Below are positions 7,998 through 16,607 of a stretch of 64,000 bases of DNA, piece after piece. Below the pieces are notes generated by a model. It was not told the DNA's origin. It did no database searches and saw only the letters and a list, made by a program, of their open reading frames with translations. The DNA is from Oscillospiraceae bacterium (GTDB lineage Bacteria > Bacillota > Clostridia > Oscillospirales > Ruminococcaceae). The DNA lies in the NCBI GenBank assembly GCA_017505635.1, contig JAFVOU010000034.1, positions 1-64,000 of the forward strand, given 5' to 3'. Position numbers and translations under genes: made by a program. Numbering within the stretch: the stretch's first letter is position 1; the number at the start of each line of letters is the position of its first letter.

Positions 7998-9320
7998 ATG
8001 GCACTTGATTTTTTAATTCTTTACGAACATATCGTACGCGAATACGAAAGCATTACTTTGCTTAAAGCAGAACTGGAACGCCGCGGTTACACTGCGGAAA
8101 TCCGCCAGCTGCTTGCAAAGAAGGAACGCCGTCTTTACAAAGAGGACAAACCAAAGGTTGTTGTTGCCAGTGCAATGTACGACAACAAAACGGTAAACAG
8201 CTTTGTCTACAACAATGTGGGCGTGTGCAACAAGGTGGTTAACCTGCACTGGGAACAGGTGCTGAGCGAAGAACAGGAAAACAGCCCCTTCTTCAACTGT
8301 GGTGAAGCCGCTGCATACGCAATGCACACCTGCTGGGGCGAAAAAAGCCGCGACCGCATTGTAAAATACGGCGTGCCGATTGAAAACACAACCATTACAG
8401 GCGCTGTCACCCTTGACTTTTTACGGCCGGAATTCAAAGGCTATTACAAGGAAAAGGAAGAACTCTGCAAAGAGTTTGGTCTGGACCCAAACAAGCGTCT
8501 TGCCCTTTATGTTTCCAGCTTTTCCGTTGCTTATATGTCCGACAAGGAAATCAGCGAACTCAACGACCTTGCAGGTGTAAGCTTTGACCAGTTCCGCATT
8601 ACTGCCTGCAAAAGCATGAACAAAACCCTTGAATGGGTGGATAAGTTTCTGCAGACAGAGGAAGGACAGCAGACAGAGTTTGTATACCGCCGTCACCCAA
8701 GCGAATGGAACAGCCCTATCCTTGCCGAAATGGCTGCAAAACACAAAAACTTTCACCTTATCACCGACTATTCCGTTAAACAGTGGATTGTTGCGGCAGA
8801 CACTATCTTCAGCTGGATTTCCACATCCATTGCCGAAATTTACTTTGCAGGCAAAAGCTGCTTTGTTATCCGCCCTTACCCTGTTGAATGGGAATATGAC
8901 CCTGTTATCTACAAGGACTGCAGATACATAGACAACTACGAAGACTTTGCGGCAACATTTACTGCGGAGGATGCACCGTTCCCTATCGATGAGGAAATGA
9001 TGCTGAGCCACTACAACCAGACCGACGTGCCAAGCTATGTGCGCATTGCCGATGTTTGCGAAAAAATGCTGCACGAAGACAGCGATGCAACAGGCAGAAA
9101 ACCTTTTGACCACTTTACGCCAAAGTTCAGCTGGCTTAAATATTTTTCTCTTATCGGTCTGCATTTTATGTACAATATAAAACTGGACCCTGCAAAGCTT
9201 AAGATTTTTGGTCCTTTGTCCGAATGGGCAGGCAGAATTTACGGTCATATTGCAAAAAGCCATGTTTCCGCAGAAGAAGATGCGGCTTTCCGTGCAAAAA
9301 TTGACAGATTTATAAAATAA
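7998..9320 (+). CDS. Surface carbohydrate biosynthesis protein (TIGR04396-like)
   Basis: The 440-aa cytoplasmic protein has no signal or membrane segment. The NLHWEQV motif near residue 74, followed by CWGEKSRDRIVKYGV and a C-terminal half with HPSEW, suggests a GT-B-like fold. This matches my memory of the 'surface carbohydrate biosynthesis protein' family, which clusters with sialic-acid-like and capsule genes. Its biochemical activity is not established; glycosyl- or glycerol-phosphate transfer is possible. The start at 7998 has GGAG seven bases upstream. The gene is isolated between repeats but lies in the same neighbourhood as legB and legC. Confidence 0.75.
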   Translation: MALDFLILYEHIVREYESITLLKAELERRGYTAEIRQLLAKKERRLYKEDKPKVVVASAMYDNKTVNSFVYNNVGVCNKVVNLHWEQVLSEEQENSPFFNCGEAAAYAMHTCWGEKSRDRIVKYGVPIENTTITGAVTLDFLRPEFKGYYKEKEELCKEFGLDPNKRLALYVSSFSVAYMSDKEISELNDLAGVSFDQFRITACKSMNKTLEWVDKFLQTEEGQQTEFVYRRHPSEWNSPILAEMAAKHKNFHLITDYSVKQWIVAADTIFSWISTSIAEIYFAGKSCFVIRPYPVEWEYDPVIYKDCRYIDNYEDFAATFTAEDAPFPIDEEMMLSHYNQTDVPSYVRIADVCEKMLHEDSDATGRKPFDHFTPKFSWLKYFSLIGLHFMYNIKLDPAKLKIFGPLSEWAGRIYGHIAKSHVSAEEDAAFRAKIDRFIK

Positions 9321-9344
9321 ATTCACAGGCTGCCGTCTGTGGAC

Positions 9345-9677
9345 TGTAGGGGCGGATATTATCCGCCCGCTTATGTACTTTTGACACCAAAAGTACCAAA
9401 AGTGGCGCTGATTGCGACGCAGCGCCCCACGCAAAGATGTACGCGGCACGCTATCCGCCACATCGTGCCGCCAAGGCTGGCACCGTGGCGAACACGACCG
9501 CCTGCCTTTGGCAGCCGACCTTTGACGCTAGCCGCTTATTATTACAAGGGGCTCCGTATGCTTCGGCTTTGCCTTGCATACTGTCCGGCTTCGCTGTCGC
9601 TACGCTCTTACAGCTAAAAACAGTGTGCTACACTGTTTTCTTTACGCTGTAACCCTCTCGCGTTGATAAATCAACGC
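9345..9677 (+). repeat. Composite intergenic repeat block (family D, partial family A, extra hairpins)
   Basis: The 398-base gap holds no convincing gene. It begins with a family D mini-hairpin (9345-9368), then the first quarter of family A (9375-9432, with H1 GGCGCTG/CAGCGCC). After that the sequence diverges and carries a GCGGCACG/CGTGCCGC hairpin, a two-part stem with outer arms TTACAGC/GCTGTAA (9608-9614/9646-9652) and inner arms AAAACAGTGT/ACACTGTTTT, and GCGTTGA/TCAACGC (9660-9677). Confidence 0.6.
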
Positions 9678-9718
9678 CTAAACAACCCCGAAGTATCACT
9701 TGCTTAAAGGTAATACAA

Positions 9719-10411
9719 ATGAAATACGATTTCCATATCCATTCCTGCCTTTCCCCCTGCGGAAGCGATGATATGACACCTGCAAATATTGCAGGGATGA
9801 GCTTTCTTGCAGGGCTTGGCGCAATTGCAGTATGTGACCACAACAGCTGCCTTAACATTGAGGCCGCTGCGAAAGCCTGTGCCCAGTACGATATAAGATA
9901 CCTTTGCGGCATGGAGCTGTGCACAAGCGAGGATATTCACGTTCTGTGTTTCTTTAAAGATGTGCAGACCGCTGTTGACTTTTCGTATCAGATAGAAGAA
10001 AACACAATTAAGTTTCCAAACGAGCCGCTGCATTACGGCAACCAGAACATTATGGACGATACCGACAATATTCTTGGCACGGTGGACCATCTGCTGATAA
10101 GCGGCTGCAACTATTCGGTTTACGAAATTGCCGATATCGTGCACTGTATGGGCGGTGTATGTTATTATGCCCACATCGACAAGCCCAGCTATTCGGTTAT
10201 AAGCGTGCTTGGCACAATACCTGAAGATGTTTACTTTGACGGGGTGGAGATACACGATTTGTCAAAAAGACAAAGTCTTATTGATGCGGGATACATAACC
10301 GAAGATACCCCTTACATCTCCGACAGTGATGCACATCAGCTGGAACTTATCGGTGACAGGGAGTGCGAAATGGACGAAACCCACCCGCTGTATCAGTTTA
10401 TTATGGACTGA
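9719..10411 (+). CDS. PHP-domain metal-dependent phosphoesterase
   Basis: The 230-aa protein is a PHP-fold phosphoesterase. The metal ligands are visible in order: H6 and H8 in FHIHS, D40-H41 in VCDHN, E66 in GMEL, H74, H152 in YAHID, and D204/H206 in SDSDAH. Family members hydrolyse phosphate esters of nucleotides or histidinol phosphate. This short form resembles COG0613-type proteins rather than the PHP domain of DNA polymerase III. The substrate cannot be told from sequence. AAAGGT precedes the ATG. The neighbours offer no functional hint. Confidence 0.88.
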   Translation: MKYDFHIHSCLSPCGSDDMTPANIAGMSFLAGLGAIAVCDHNSCLNIEAAAKACAQYDIRYLCGMELCTSEDIHVLCFFKDVQTAVDFSYQIEENTIKFPNEPLHYGNQNIMDDTDNILGTVDHLLISGCNYSVYEIADIVHCMGGVCYYAHIDKPSYSVISVLGTIPEDVYFDGVEIHDLSKRQSLIDAGYITEDTPYISDSDAHQLELIGDRECEMDETHPLYQFIMD

Positions 10412-10531
10412 CAGCTTTTGGCATTGCGGCTGCGCTGTTTTTGCCGCACACATATTTGAGGCATAAATTTCGCCGAATTTTCAAAATTAAGTTTTAAAAT
10501 ATACAAAAAAATTAAAAGAAGGTACCTTTAT

Positions 10532-10801
10532 ATGAACTTTACTTTTGCATTGTCCTCCATAGGCTTTGTGGGCAGATTTATAATTGCCTTTATCATCCTT
10601 GCCTATCTCTATACCAATAATAAGGATGACCAGCATATCCGCAAGGGCTTTAAAACCCTGTGCATTGCAGGCGCTGTTGTTTTTGTGCTGCTTGTGGTGC
10701 TGTTTTTCCTTTTCTTTGTTGTGGGCGGCATAGGTCTGCTTGGCAATCTCTTTGACACTGTGCGCTATCACAACAACTTTACATACAACTTTCCTTACTA
10801 A
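10532..10801 (+). CDS. Small two-helix membrane protein
   Basis: The 89-aa protein has two strongly hydrophobic segments, about residues 10-28 and 45-73, separated by a charged NNKDDQHIRKGFK loop. I recognise no family. AGAAGGTACC precedes the ATG at good distance. It ends 22 bases before the next gene, which has its own GGGAG site, so the two are probably cotranscribed. A role as a membrane partner of the following HIRAN-like protein is possible but only inferred from this spacing. Confidence 0.75.
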   Translation: MNFTFALSSIGFVGRFIIAFIILAYLYTNNKDDQHIRKGFKTLCIAGAVVFVLLVVLFFLFFVVGGIGLLGNLFDTVRYHNNFTYNFPY

Positions 10802-10823
10802 ATAATTTTGCGGGAGCTTATAT

Positions 10824-11555
10824 ATGCAGAAAACTACATTTAAATACACAATCAGCCTGCAGGGCAACGATATTGACGTTAAAGCCGCAAAGGCACTTAA
10901 AAGCGGCGACAAACTGGAACTTAAACGCGTATGGGACGAATATGACACATACGAAATTGTGGTTTACACCGAAAAAGGCGAAGGTCTTGATATGTTAAGC
11001 TATGCCGAAAGTGTCGGCATTGCACCATTTCTTGACGACGGCAGTGCCGAAATTGTAAGTGTAACTGTTACAGATGTGGAAACTGTGGAAGGCTCAAGCC
11101 GTGCAAACGATGTGACAAATGTAAGCTTTGATGTTGAGTTTGCCTATGACGACGAATATCTTGCACCGTTTGGCGGCGGCTATGACGAAACAATGGCATT
11201 TATGCCAAAAAGCGATGCTGTTTTCAGCCTTTGTCTGTACCGCCTTTTAGACTACAATATGCCTATCATCACACAGACACACCTTAACCGCTATGAATTT
11301 GAGGTGGATATGGATGATGACACAAAGGTATATTTTGACATTCCTTTTGATGACGAAGACTATTTCTTTACAATAGAAATTCTTTTCAACGAAACCTTTA
11401 CAAAATGCCGTATGTCCAGCCGTGTGTACAGCGAAAGCAAGCAGTACATTATGCCTGTTGACGAACGCACAGCGGATATTATGATGACATTTATCAATCA
11501 TCTGAGAATCTTCAACGAAGAAAAATCCATCACAGAATGTGAAATTGACTGGTAA
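10824..11555 (+). CDS. HIRAN-like domain protein of unknown function
   Basis: The 243-aa acidic, soluble protein has an N-terminal segment (about residues 8-80) with the spacing of a HIRAN domain: a strand ending in QGN, then LKSGDKLELKR, then a YDTYEIVVYTEKGEGL stretch and APFLDDGSAEI. HIRAN domains bind DNA ends or occur in phage- and repair-related proteins. The C-terminal 150 residues are beta-rich and very acidic, with no motif I know. The HIRAN assignment is a pattern match and needs a profile search. Codon use resembles neighbouring genes, so recent transfer is not evident. A family B repeat follows directly. Confidence 0.8.
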   Translation: MQKTTFKYTISLQGNDIDVKAAKALKSGDKLELKRVWDEYDTYEIVVYTEKGEGLDMLSYAESVGIAPFLDDGSAEIVSVTVTDVETVEGSSRANDVTNVSFDVEFAYDDEYLAPFGGGYDETMAFMPKSDAVFSLCLYRLLDYNMPIITQTHLNRYEFEVDMDDDTKVYFDIPFDDEDYFFTIEILFNETFTKCRMSSRVYSESKQYIMPVDERTADIMMTFINHLRIFNEEKSITECEIDW

Positions 11556-11559
11556 TGAC

Positions 11560-11726
11560 TCATAGGGGGCTTACTTGCTCGCCGCAGACGGCAGACCCCT
11601 TGTCACCTTTGGTGACATTCCCCTAGCAGGGGCACCCTGCATGACGCATTTTCTCACGACAAAGCGCGAGAAAATTGCTGCCACCCCCATAGATGAAATC
11701 GCCACATGCCCTTCGGCGTGGCTGAT
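11560..11726 (+). repeat. Family B hairpin repeat, copy B1
   Basis: The element is bounded by TCATAGGGGG (11560-11569) and CCCCCATAGATGA (11684-11696); its outer arms TCAT/ATGA and GGGGG/CCCCC pair. Inside is a stem GCATTTTCTCACG/CGCGAGAAAATTGC around ACAAAG. A second hairpin, GCCAC...GTGGC around a CTTCGG-type loop, follows to 11726. The copy at 18638-18751 has the same plan with compensating base changes. This copy carries an extra 50-base insert after the left arm. Confidence 0.75.
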
Positions 11727-11787
11727 ATACAAAATGTATAAATTCCTGAATACATATTTGCCTGACGGCATAATGAAAGGAAAAACT

Positions 11788-12948
11788 ATGAACTGCGAAA
11801 AACTTTTTTATAACGACAGCTATGCAACAACATTTACTGCAGAGGTTGTGGACTGCTTTGAAAACAAGGACCACTTTGCCATTGTGCTGGACAAAACCCT
11901 GTTTTATCCCGAAGGCGGCGGTCAGCCCTGTGACCACGGGGTTATCCGTTTTGGCGACAATGTGACAGAAATTTTTGACGTGCGCGAAAAAAACGGCATT
12001 ATCTGCCATTACAGCCGCACACCGATAGACATCGGCACCGTTATCGAAGGCGAAATTGACTTTGAACGCCGTTTTGACCTGATGCAGCAGCACACAGGCG
12101 AACATATCTTCTCCGGTATTGTGTACAAGCTTTTCGGCTATGCCAACGTGGGCTTTCATCTTAATGAAAAGGATATGTCCCTTGATTTCAGCGGACCTCT
12201 CACAAAGGAAGATATCGACCGCTGTGTTGAACTTTCCAACGAAATTATCCTTAAAAACCAGCCGGTTACAGCTGATTATCCCGATATTTCCAAAATAGAA
12301 TACCGCAGCAAAAAAGCACTGGAAGGTCCTGTGCGCATTGTTACTGCAGGGGATGCTGATGTTTGCGCCTGCTGCGGCACACATCTTGCAACAACAGGTC
12401 AGGTACAGATGGTTGCTGTTACCGACAGCATGAACTATAAGGGCGGCACAAGGGTGTTTATCGGATGCGGCAAACGCGTTTTTGCCGATTATATGGCAAA
12501 AAATCAGCAGTGTCTTGATATAAGCCACGCACTGAGCGCAAAAACCGACGAAATTCACAGCAAGGTTAATGATAAAATAACCGAGTGCGAAAACCTTAAA
12601 GCAGCACTCAGCGCTGCAAAGGACGAGCTGTTCAGCTTCTGGACAGAAGCCGTGCCTGCAGGTGATGTGGGCTTTATGGCAAAGGACGGTCTTTCCAGTG
12701 TGGAAGTTCAGCGTCTGTGTGCAAAAATCAACGAAAAATGCACTACCGCCTGCGTTGTTTCAAAACAGGCTGACGGCACAAGCAAAATCTGCCTTTTCTC
12801 CTCTGCCTGCGATACAAACAAGGTGGGCAGGGCAATATGCACAGCTCTTGGCGGCAAGGGCGGCGGCAAACCCGGTATTTTCCAGGGCACATTCACAGCA
12901 GACGGCGATGTGGAAAGCCTTTTAAAAGGAGCTTTAAATGATAAGTGA
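11788..12948 (+). CDS. alaX: Alanyl-tRNA editing protein AlaX (long form)
   Basis: The 386-aa protein is a free-standing relative of the alanyl-tRNA synthetase editing region. It hydrolyses Ser-tRNA(Ala) and so prevents mistranslation. After a beta-barrel segment with LFYPEGGGQPC comes the zinc-binding editing site: HTGEH (His102, His106) and CACCGTH (Cys195/196, His199). The last 100 residues look like a DHHA1 domain, including GGKGGGKPG. The start at 11788 follows GAAAGGAAAAACT. The frame is open upstream to 11575, but that part is translated repeat B1. The next small gene overlaps its end by 11 bases. Confidence 0.93.
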   Translation: MNCEKLFYNDSYATTFTAEVVDCFENKDHFAIVLDKTLFYPEGGGQPCDHGVIRFGDNVTEIFDVREKNGIICHYSRTPIDIGTVIEGEIDFERRFDLMQQHTGEHIFSGIVYKLFGYANVGFHLNEKDMSLDFSGPLTKEDIDRCVELSNEIILKNQPVTADYPDISKIEYRSKKALEGPVRIVTAGDADVCACCGTHLATTGQVQMVAVTDSMNYKGGTRVFIGCGKRVFADYMAKNQQCLDISHALSAKTDEIHSKVNDKITECENLKAALSAAKDELFSFWTEAVPAGDVGFMAKDGLSSVEVQRLCAKINEKCTTACVVSKQADGTSKICLFSSACDTNKVGRAICTALGGKGGGKPGIFQGTFTADGDVESLLKGALNDK

Positions 12949-13162
12949 CAGCATTCTGCGCATTATAAAGGTCAACAACCGTCGCACACCTTTTGATGTT
13001 GACCATTTTTCCATACAGCAGGTCGGCAGAAAGTTTTATGTTTACGCCCACCCTTTTGAAAACAGCTTCAATAAAAAGAAAATCGGCAGCTATGCCGATT
13101 ATGAAACTGCAAAAAAGGTTGTGGACAGCATTATCGACCTTAAACTGCCGACAGAAATATAG
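12938..13162 (+). CDS. Small conserved-looking protein, function unknown
   Basis: The 74-aa protein begins inside the end of alaX, overlapping by 11 bases, with AAAGGAGCTTTAA giving a strong ribosome binding site. The overlap suggests translational coupling. The sequence is a single small alpha/beta domain (DHFSIQQVGRKFYVYAHPF, then SYADYETAKKVVDSI) with no membrane segment or cysteines. It reads like a small 'GGSYADYETA' substrate-presenting or DNA-binding domain, but I cannot name a family. A terminator-like hairpin follows. Confidence 0.75.
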   Translation: MISDSILRIIKVNNRRTPFDVDHFSIQQVGRKFYVYAHPFENSFNKKKIGSYADYETAKKVVDSIIDLKLPTEI

Positions 13163-13171
13163 TTTTTCACA

Positions 13172-13199
13172 GAGGCGGATGCCCACATCCGCCCTTTTA
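13172..13199 (+). terminator. Terminator-like family D hairpin after alaX unit
   Basis: Stem GGCGGATG/CATCCGCC with a four-base loop, followed by CTTTTATTAT. The stem resembles other family D mini-hairpins, so a repeat may have been put to use as terminator. Confidence 0.6.
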
Positions 13200-13252
13200 T
13201 TATCCATCTTTACGGGACGGTGTGGGCAGTCCCCCCTACATATACAAACATT

Positions 13253-13978
13253 ATGGCTCACAGATATTTTTTAACCGATATAAACCAAAACACCGCCACT
13301 GTTACCGACAGCGAAGCGGTGCACCTTTGCCGCGTTATGCGTATAAAAAGCGGTGACGAGGTAATACTGTGTGATAACAACGGCTATGATTACCGTGCTG
13401 TTGCAAGGGATATCAGCGAAAAGATTATCACCTTTGATATTATAGAAAAAACAAAAAATCAGGCTGAACCTGCAAAAGACCTTGTGGTATATATGGCTTT
13501 GCCAAAAAGCGACAAGCTGGAATTTATTGTGCAGAAGGCCTGCGAACTTGGCGCAAGAAAGCTTGTGCCTTTTGTAAGCGAGTTCTGCGTTGCGCAGAAA
13601 AGCAAAAAGGAAGACAGCAAAAAGGTGCGCCTTGCAAAGATAAGTGCCGAAGCAGCAAAACAGTGCGGCAGAAGCACACCTATGGAGATAGGCGACACAC
13701 TTACCCTTAAACAGCTGCTGGCTGAAATGAAGAAAAACGACATAAACCTTTTCTTCTACGAGCACGCAGATATGCCACTTAAAGAGGCAAACCTTGCGGA
13801 TAAGCAGTCTGTTGGGGTTATCATAGGCAGTGAGGGCGGTTTCAGCGAAAAGGAATGTGCCCTTTTTGCCGAAAACGGCGCTGTTACAATAAGCCTCGGC
13901 AAACGCATTCTGCGCTGTGAAACTGCCGCGGTAAGCGCAATTACCCTTGCGATGTACAACATGGGAGAAATGGAGTAA
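13253..13978 (+). CDS. rsmE: 16S rRNA m3U1498 methyltransferase RsmE
   Basis: The 241-aa protein is a SPOUT-class methyltransferase that methylates N3 of U1498 in 16S rRNA. It has an N-terminal PUA-like domain (HLCRVMRIKSGDEVILCD) and the C-terminal knot with GSEGGFSEKE (SAM loop) and LGKRILRCETA. The start at 13253 fits family length, but no clear Shine-Dalgarno precedes it: the region just upstream is a repeat-like stretch. The in-frame ATG at 13220 is no better supported. Three bases separate its stop from the start of the VanY-type gene, so the two are an operon. Confidence 0.93.
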   Translation: MAHRYFLTDINQNTATVTDSEAVHLCRVMRIKSGDEVILCDNNGYDYRAVARDISEKIITFDIIEKTKNQAEPAKDLVVYMALPKSDKLEFIVQKACELGARKLVPFVSEFCVAQKSKKEDSKKVRLAKISAEAAKQCGRSTPMEIGDTLTLKQLLAEMKKNDINLFFYEHADMPLKEANLADKQSVGVIIGSEGGFSEKECALFAENGAVTISLGKRILRCETAAVSAITLAMYNMGEME

Positions 13979-13980
13979 AT

Positions 13981-14916
13981 ATGACAAGAGAACAGGCAGA
14001 AAAATTACGACAGCAGAGACGCCGCCAGCGTCTGCGCAAAAAAAGAATAAAGGCTTTCGGTCTGCTGGCATTTTTTATAATCATTGTTTTTTCGGTTGTG
14101 TTTTTTGCAATCAAAGGCATTGGTTATCTTAAATCAGGCAGTGAAGGCCAGGACCTTGAAAACCCTATCGGCAACGCAGGTATTATAACCGAAGAAAACG
14201 GCGAAGGCGAAAACAGTGACAGCACTGCAGAAGAAACCCCTGCACCTGAAGTGACACCCGAACCTGATGTGACACCTGCACCAACCGAAGAACCTGCAAA
14301 CACCACCCCTGTAGGCACAAAACCGGAGCAGAGCTGGAGCACAATGCTGGTTAACAAATGGAGCTATATGCCCGAAGGCTATGTGCCTGACGTACGCGAA
14401 ATATCCTATGACGGTGTAAGCCCCCTCAACAACAAATTTGATGTGCGTGCGGCAGATGCCCTTGAACTTATGCTGGCAGACGCAAGGGCTGCAGGCTATA
14501 ATATGTATCTTGTAAGTGCATACCGCAGCCACGATTATCAGGTAAACCTTTTCAACCGCAAGGTCAACGAATACAAGGCACTTGGATACGATGATGCCAC
14601 AGCCCATGAACAGGCAAGCCAGTGGGTTGCTATTCCGGGCACAAGCGAACACTGCACAGGTCTTGCTGCAGATATTGTTTCTTCCACCTGGTACAACCAC
14701 AACAGTGACCTCACCCACGATTTTGAGGACACCGAACATTTTGACTGGCTGTACGAACACTGCGCAGACTATGGCTTTATCCTGCGATATCCAAAAGGTG
14801 CAGAAGCTGTGACAGGCATAACCTACGAACCGTGGCACTATCGTTTTGTAGGCGTAGAGGCGGCAAAATATATTATGGACAACCACATTACTCTGGAAGA
14901 GTTCTGTGCACAGTAA
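13981..14916 (+). CDS. VanY-type D-Ala-D-Ala carboxypeptidase (M15B)
   Basis: The 311-aa protein is anchored by one membrane segment (about residues 24-46). A Pro/Glu/Thr-rich linker with TPAPEVTPEPDVTPAPTEEP follows, then an extracytoplasmic M15B peptidase domain. Zinc and catalytic motifs are visible: SAYRS, PGTSEHCTGLAADI (His and Asp ligands) and EPWHYRFVG. It should trim the terminal D-Ala from peptidoglycan stem peptides. There is no vanS/vanR or ligase nearby, so it is a housekeeping form rather than glycopeptide resistance. The ATG lies two bases after the rsmE stop with ATGGAG upstream. Confidence 0.92.
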   Translation: MTREQAEKLRQQRRRQRLRKKRIKAFGLLAFFIIIVFSVVFFAIKGIGYLKSGSEGQDLENPIGNAGIITEENGEGENSDSTAEETPAPEVTPEPDVTPAPTEEPANTTPVGTKPEQSWSTMLVNKWSYMPEGYVPDVREISYDGVSPLNNKFDVRAADALELMLADARAAGYNMYLVSAYRSHDYQVNLFNRKVNEYKALGYDDATAHEQASQWVAIPGTSEHCTGLAADIVSSTWYNHNSDLTHDFEDTEHFDWLYEHCADYGFILRYPKGAEAVTGITYEPWHYRFVGVEAAKYIMDNHITLEEFCAQ

Positions 14917-14998
14917 CCGCACAAAAGTCCATTGATTTTTTAATCAGTATGTAGTATCATTATTATCAGCAAATATCCAAGGCAGGTACCCTTTTATT

Positions 14999-15259
14999 AT
15001 GAATATTCAGGAAATCAAAAACGAAATATCTGTTATCAATGACGAAATGCTGAAGCTTTTTATCCGTCATCTGGACCTTACTGTTGAAGCAGGCAAACTG
15101 CGTGAGGCAGACGGCAAACCGCTGTATGACAGAAAGGCAGAAGAAGCAACTCTGGAGTTTGCTGCCTCCAACAGCCCGCAGAATATGCAGAACTATTCCA
15201 TCGAATTTTTCCGCAGTCTGATAAATCTGAGCAAAGAATATTACAAAGATAACAAATAA
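14999..15259 (+). CDS. Chorismate mutase type II-like (AroQ) small protein
   Basis: The 86-aa all-helical protein has the AroQ pattern: an N-terminal IQEIKNEISVINDEMLKLF helix, FIRHLDLTVEAGKLREADG, and PLYDRKAEEATL. In AroQ enzymes these hold the Arg, Lys and Asp/Glu residues that rearrange chorismate to prephenate. The usual first-helix Arg is replaced here, because the segment reads EIKNEIS, so activity is uncertain. No other shikimate gene lies nearby. AGGTACC precedes the ATG and a clean terminator follows 20 bases after the stop. Confidence 0.65.
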   Translation: MNIQEIKNEISVINDEMLKLFIRHLDLTVEAGKLREADGKPLYDRKAEEATLEFAASNSPQNMQNYSIEFFRSLINLSKEYYKDNK

Positions 15260-15278
15260 TATTTCGCAGATGTAAAAA

Positions 15279-15309
15279 ACCGCAGTCGGCTGACTGCGGT
15301 TTTGTTTTT
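15279..15309 (+). terminator. Terminator of the chorismate mutase-like gene
   Basis: Stem ACCGCAGTC/GACTGCGGT with loop GGCT, followed by TTTTGTTTTTG. Confidence 0.85.
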
Positions 15310-15332
15310 GTATAAATTTATACATAACAAAA

Positions 15333-15356
15333 AAAGGACGGCAAAAACCGTCCTTT
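15333..15356 (-). terminator. Terminator of the CD0519/CD1768-type gene
   Basis: Stem AAGGACGG/CCGTCCTT; on the minus strand it is followed by TTTTTTGTT. It lies 13 bases after the stop codon at 15369. Confidence 0.8.
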
Positions 15357-15368
15357 ATAATAATCTGA

Positions 15369-16520
15369 TTAAATCATACCAAAGAGCATGCAGAGGTAGT
15401 GTGCTGCAACACCTGCGCACAGACCGCCGATTGTGTGGCTGAAAAGTGCGTCTTTGATAAACTGTCTTTTGTCAAGAGCGTCCATCATGGAGATGTGTGT
15501 GGAGAGGTAACCGGACCAGCACATACCCATAGCTGTAAATACTGCGATTTCGTTGAGACCTGCTGCGCCTTCTGCAATCATTGTTGGAACAAGGCCCATA
15601 GCTGCGCCTGTTGCACCAAGAGCTGTTATTGGGAATGCGATGTTAGATGGGTCACGGAAACCGAAGAGCACGTTTGTAACAGGCTGGATAAGAGAGCCGA
15701 GTTTTGGAAGGAGACCAACACCTTCGTATGCTGCACCTGTAAAGCCTGCTGCAGGTGGGTTGAATGTGAGCATCATAACAACTGTGCAGATAACAAGAAC
15801 GCCAGGAACAATTGCAAAGCCCATATCTACACCTGTTTTACCGCCTTCGAGAAGAGCGTTGAGAACACGTTCGAGTGTGGAGCCGTTAACTGTTTTGAGT
15901 TCGTCTTCCATTTTTGGTGCGCCTTTGATAGCACGGTCTGCTTTTGCTTCTTCTTTGGAAACATTGTAGTATTTTTTTGTTGCACGGAGCATAAGACGTA
16001 CAGATACTACAGAACCTACGCAAGCACCGAGAACACCAACGAGGGATGCTGTGAGTGCGCCTTCCAGCGGAAGTGCAAGCATGTATGTACAAAGGATAAG
16101 ACCCATACCAAAGGAAGTACCAAGGTTGCACAGTGCAGGAATCTGATATTCTTTGAAGAATTTTGTAAAGCTTTCGTTTTTAGCTGTGGAAAGAATTGCT
16201 GCGTTGTCGGATACGAATGTTGTAACGATACCAAGGGAAGCTGCGCCAGGCATGCCGTAGATTGGTCTCATAAGTGGGCTGATAAGTTTGTTGAGAAGGT
16301 CGATAACGCCAAATTCTGCAAAGATGGAAGCGATAGCACCTGTAACAACAGAGATAGCCATAATAAAGAAACATGTGTTGAGAAGAAGGTCGTGTGCTGT
16401 GTTCATAATTGTGTTGAACATATTGCCGATGCCCATTACATTGCCGAGAAGGCAGAGGCCGCCAATGATTACAACCAGAACAACAAATGTTTCAAGGGAA
16501 ACCGCTTTTTTCTGTTTCAT
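15369..16520 (-). CDS. CD0519/CD1768-family membrane transporter (Gate domains)
   Basis: The 383-aa protein has about ten membrane segments. It belongs to the clostridial CD0519/CD1768 group related to the nucleoside-recognition Gate domain of SpmA/SpmB and FeoB. Two similar halves are visible: one with VVTGAIASIFAEFGVIDLL and TFVSDNAAILSTAK, the other with FGFRDPSNIAFPITALGATG. The DNAAIL and FRDPSNI stretches recall conserved Gate-domain loops. The substrate is unknown. It is a single gene with its own terminator, flanked by a 5' AT-rich spacer. GGAGGAAAAA precedes the ATG. Confidence 0.85.
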   Translation of the reverse strand: MKQKKAVSLETFVVLVVIIGGLCLLGNVMGIGNMFNTIMNTAHDLLLNTCFFIMAISVVTGAIASIFAEFGVIDLLNKLISPLMRPIYGMPGAASLGIVTTFVSDNAAILSTAKNESFTKFFKEYQIPALCNLGTSFGMGLILCTYMLALPLEGALTASLVGVLGACVGSVVSVRLMLRATKKYYNVSKEEAKADRAIKGAPKMEDELKTVNGSTLERVLNALLEGGKTGVDMGFAIVPGVLVICTVVMMLTFNPPAAGFTGAAYEGVGLLPKLGSLIQPVTNVLFGFRDPSNIAFPITALGATGAAMGLVPTMIAEGAAGLNEIAVFTAMGMCWSGYLSTHISMMDALDKRQFIKDALFSHTIGGLCAGVAAHYLCMLFGMI

Positions 16521-16607
16521 TTTTTCCTCCGAAAAATTTTGTGATATACTTTTATTTTTTGATTGTTAATTTATATATAACAGACCTTTTGTCTGCTATT
16601 TACTGTT

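Noticed and set aside
11575-11787. 71-residue N-terminal extension of AlaX
   Set aside because: It is translated repeat B1; the ATG at 11788 has a ribosome binding site and gives the usual start of the editing domain.
13981-14916. Vancomycin resistance gene
   Set aside because: Only a VanY-type peptidase is present, without vanH/A/X or the two-component genes; it operons with rsmE, which fits housekeeping wall trimming.
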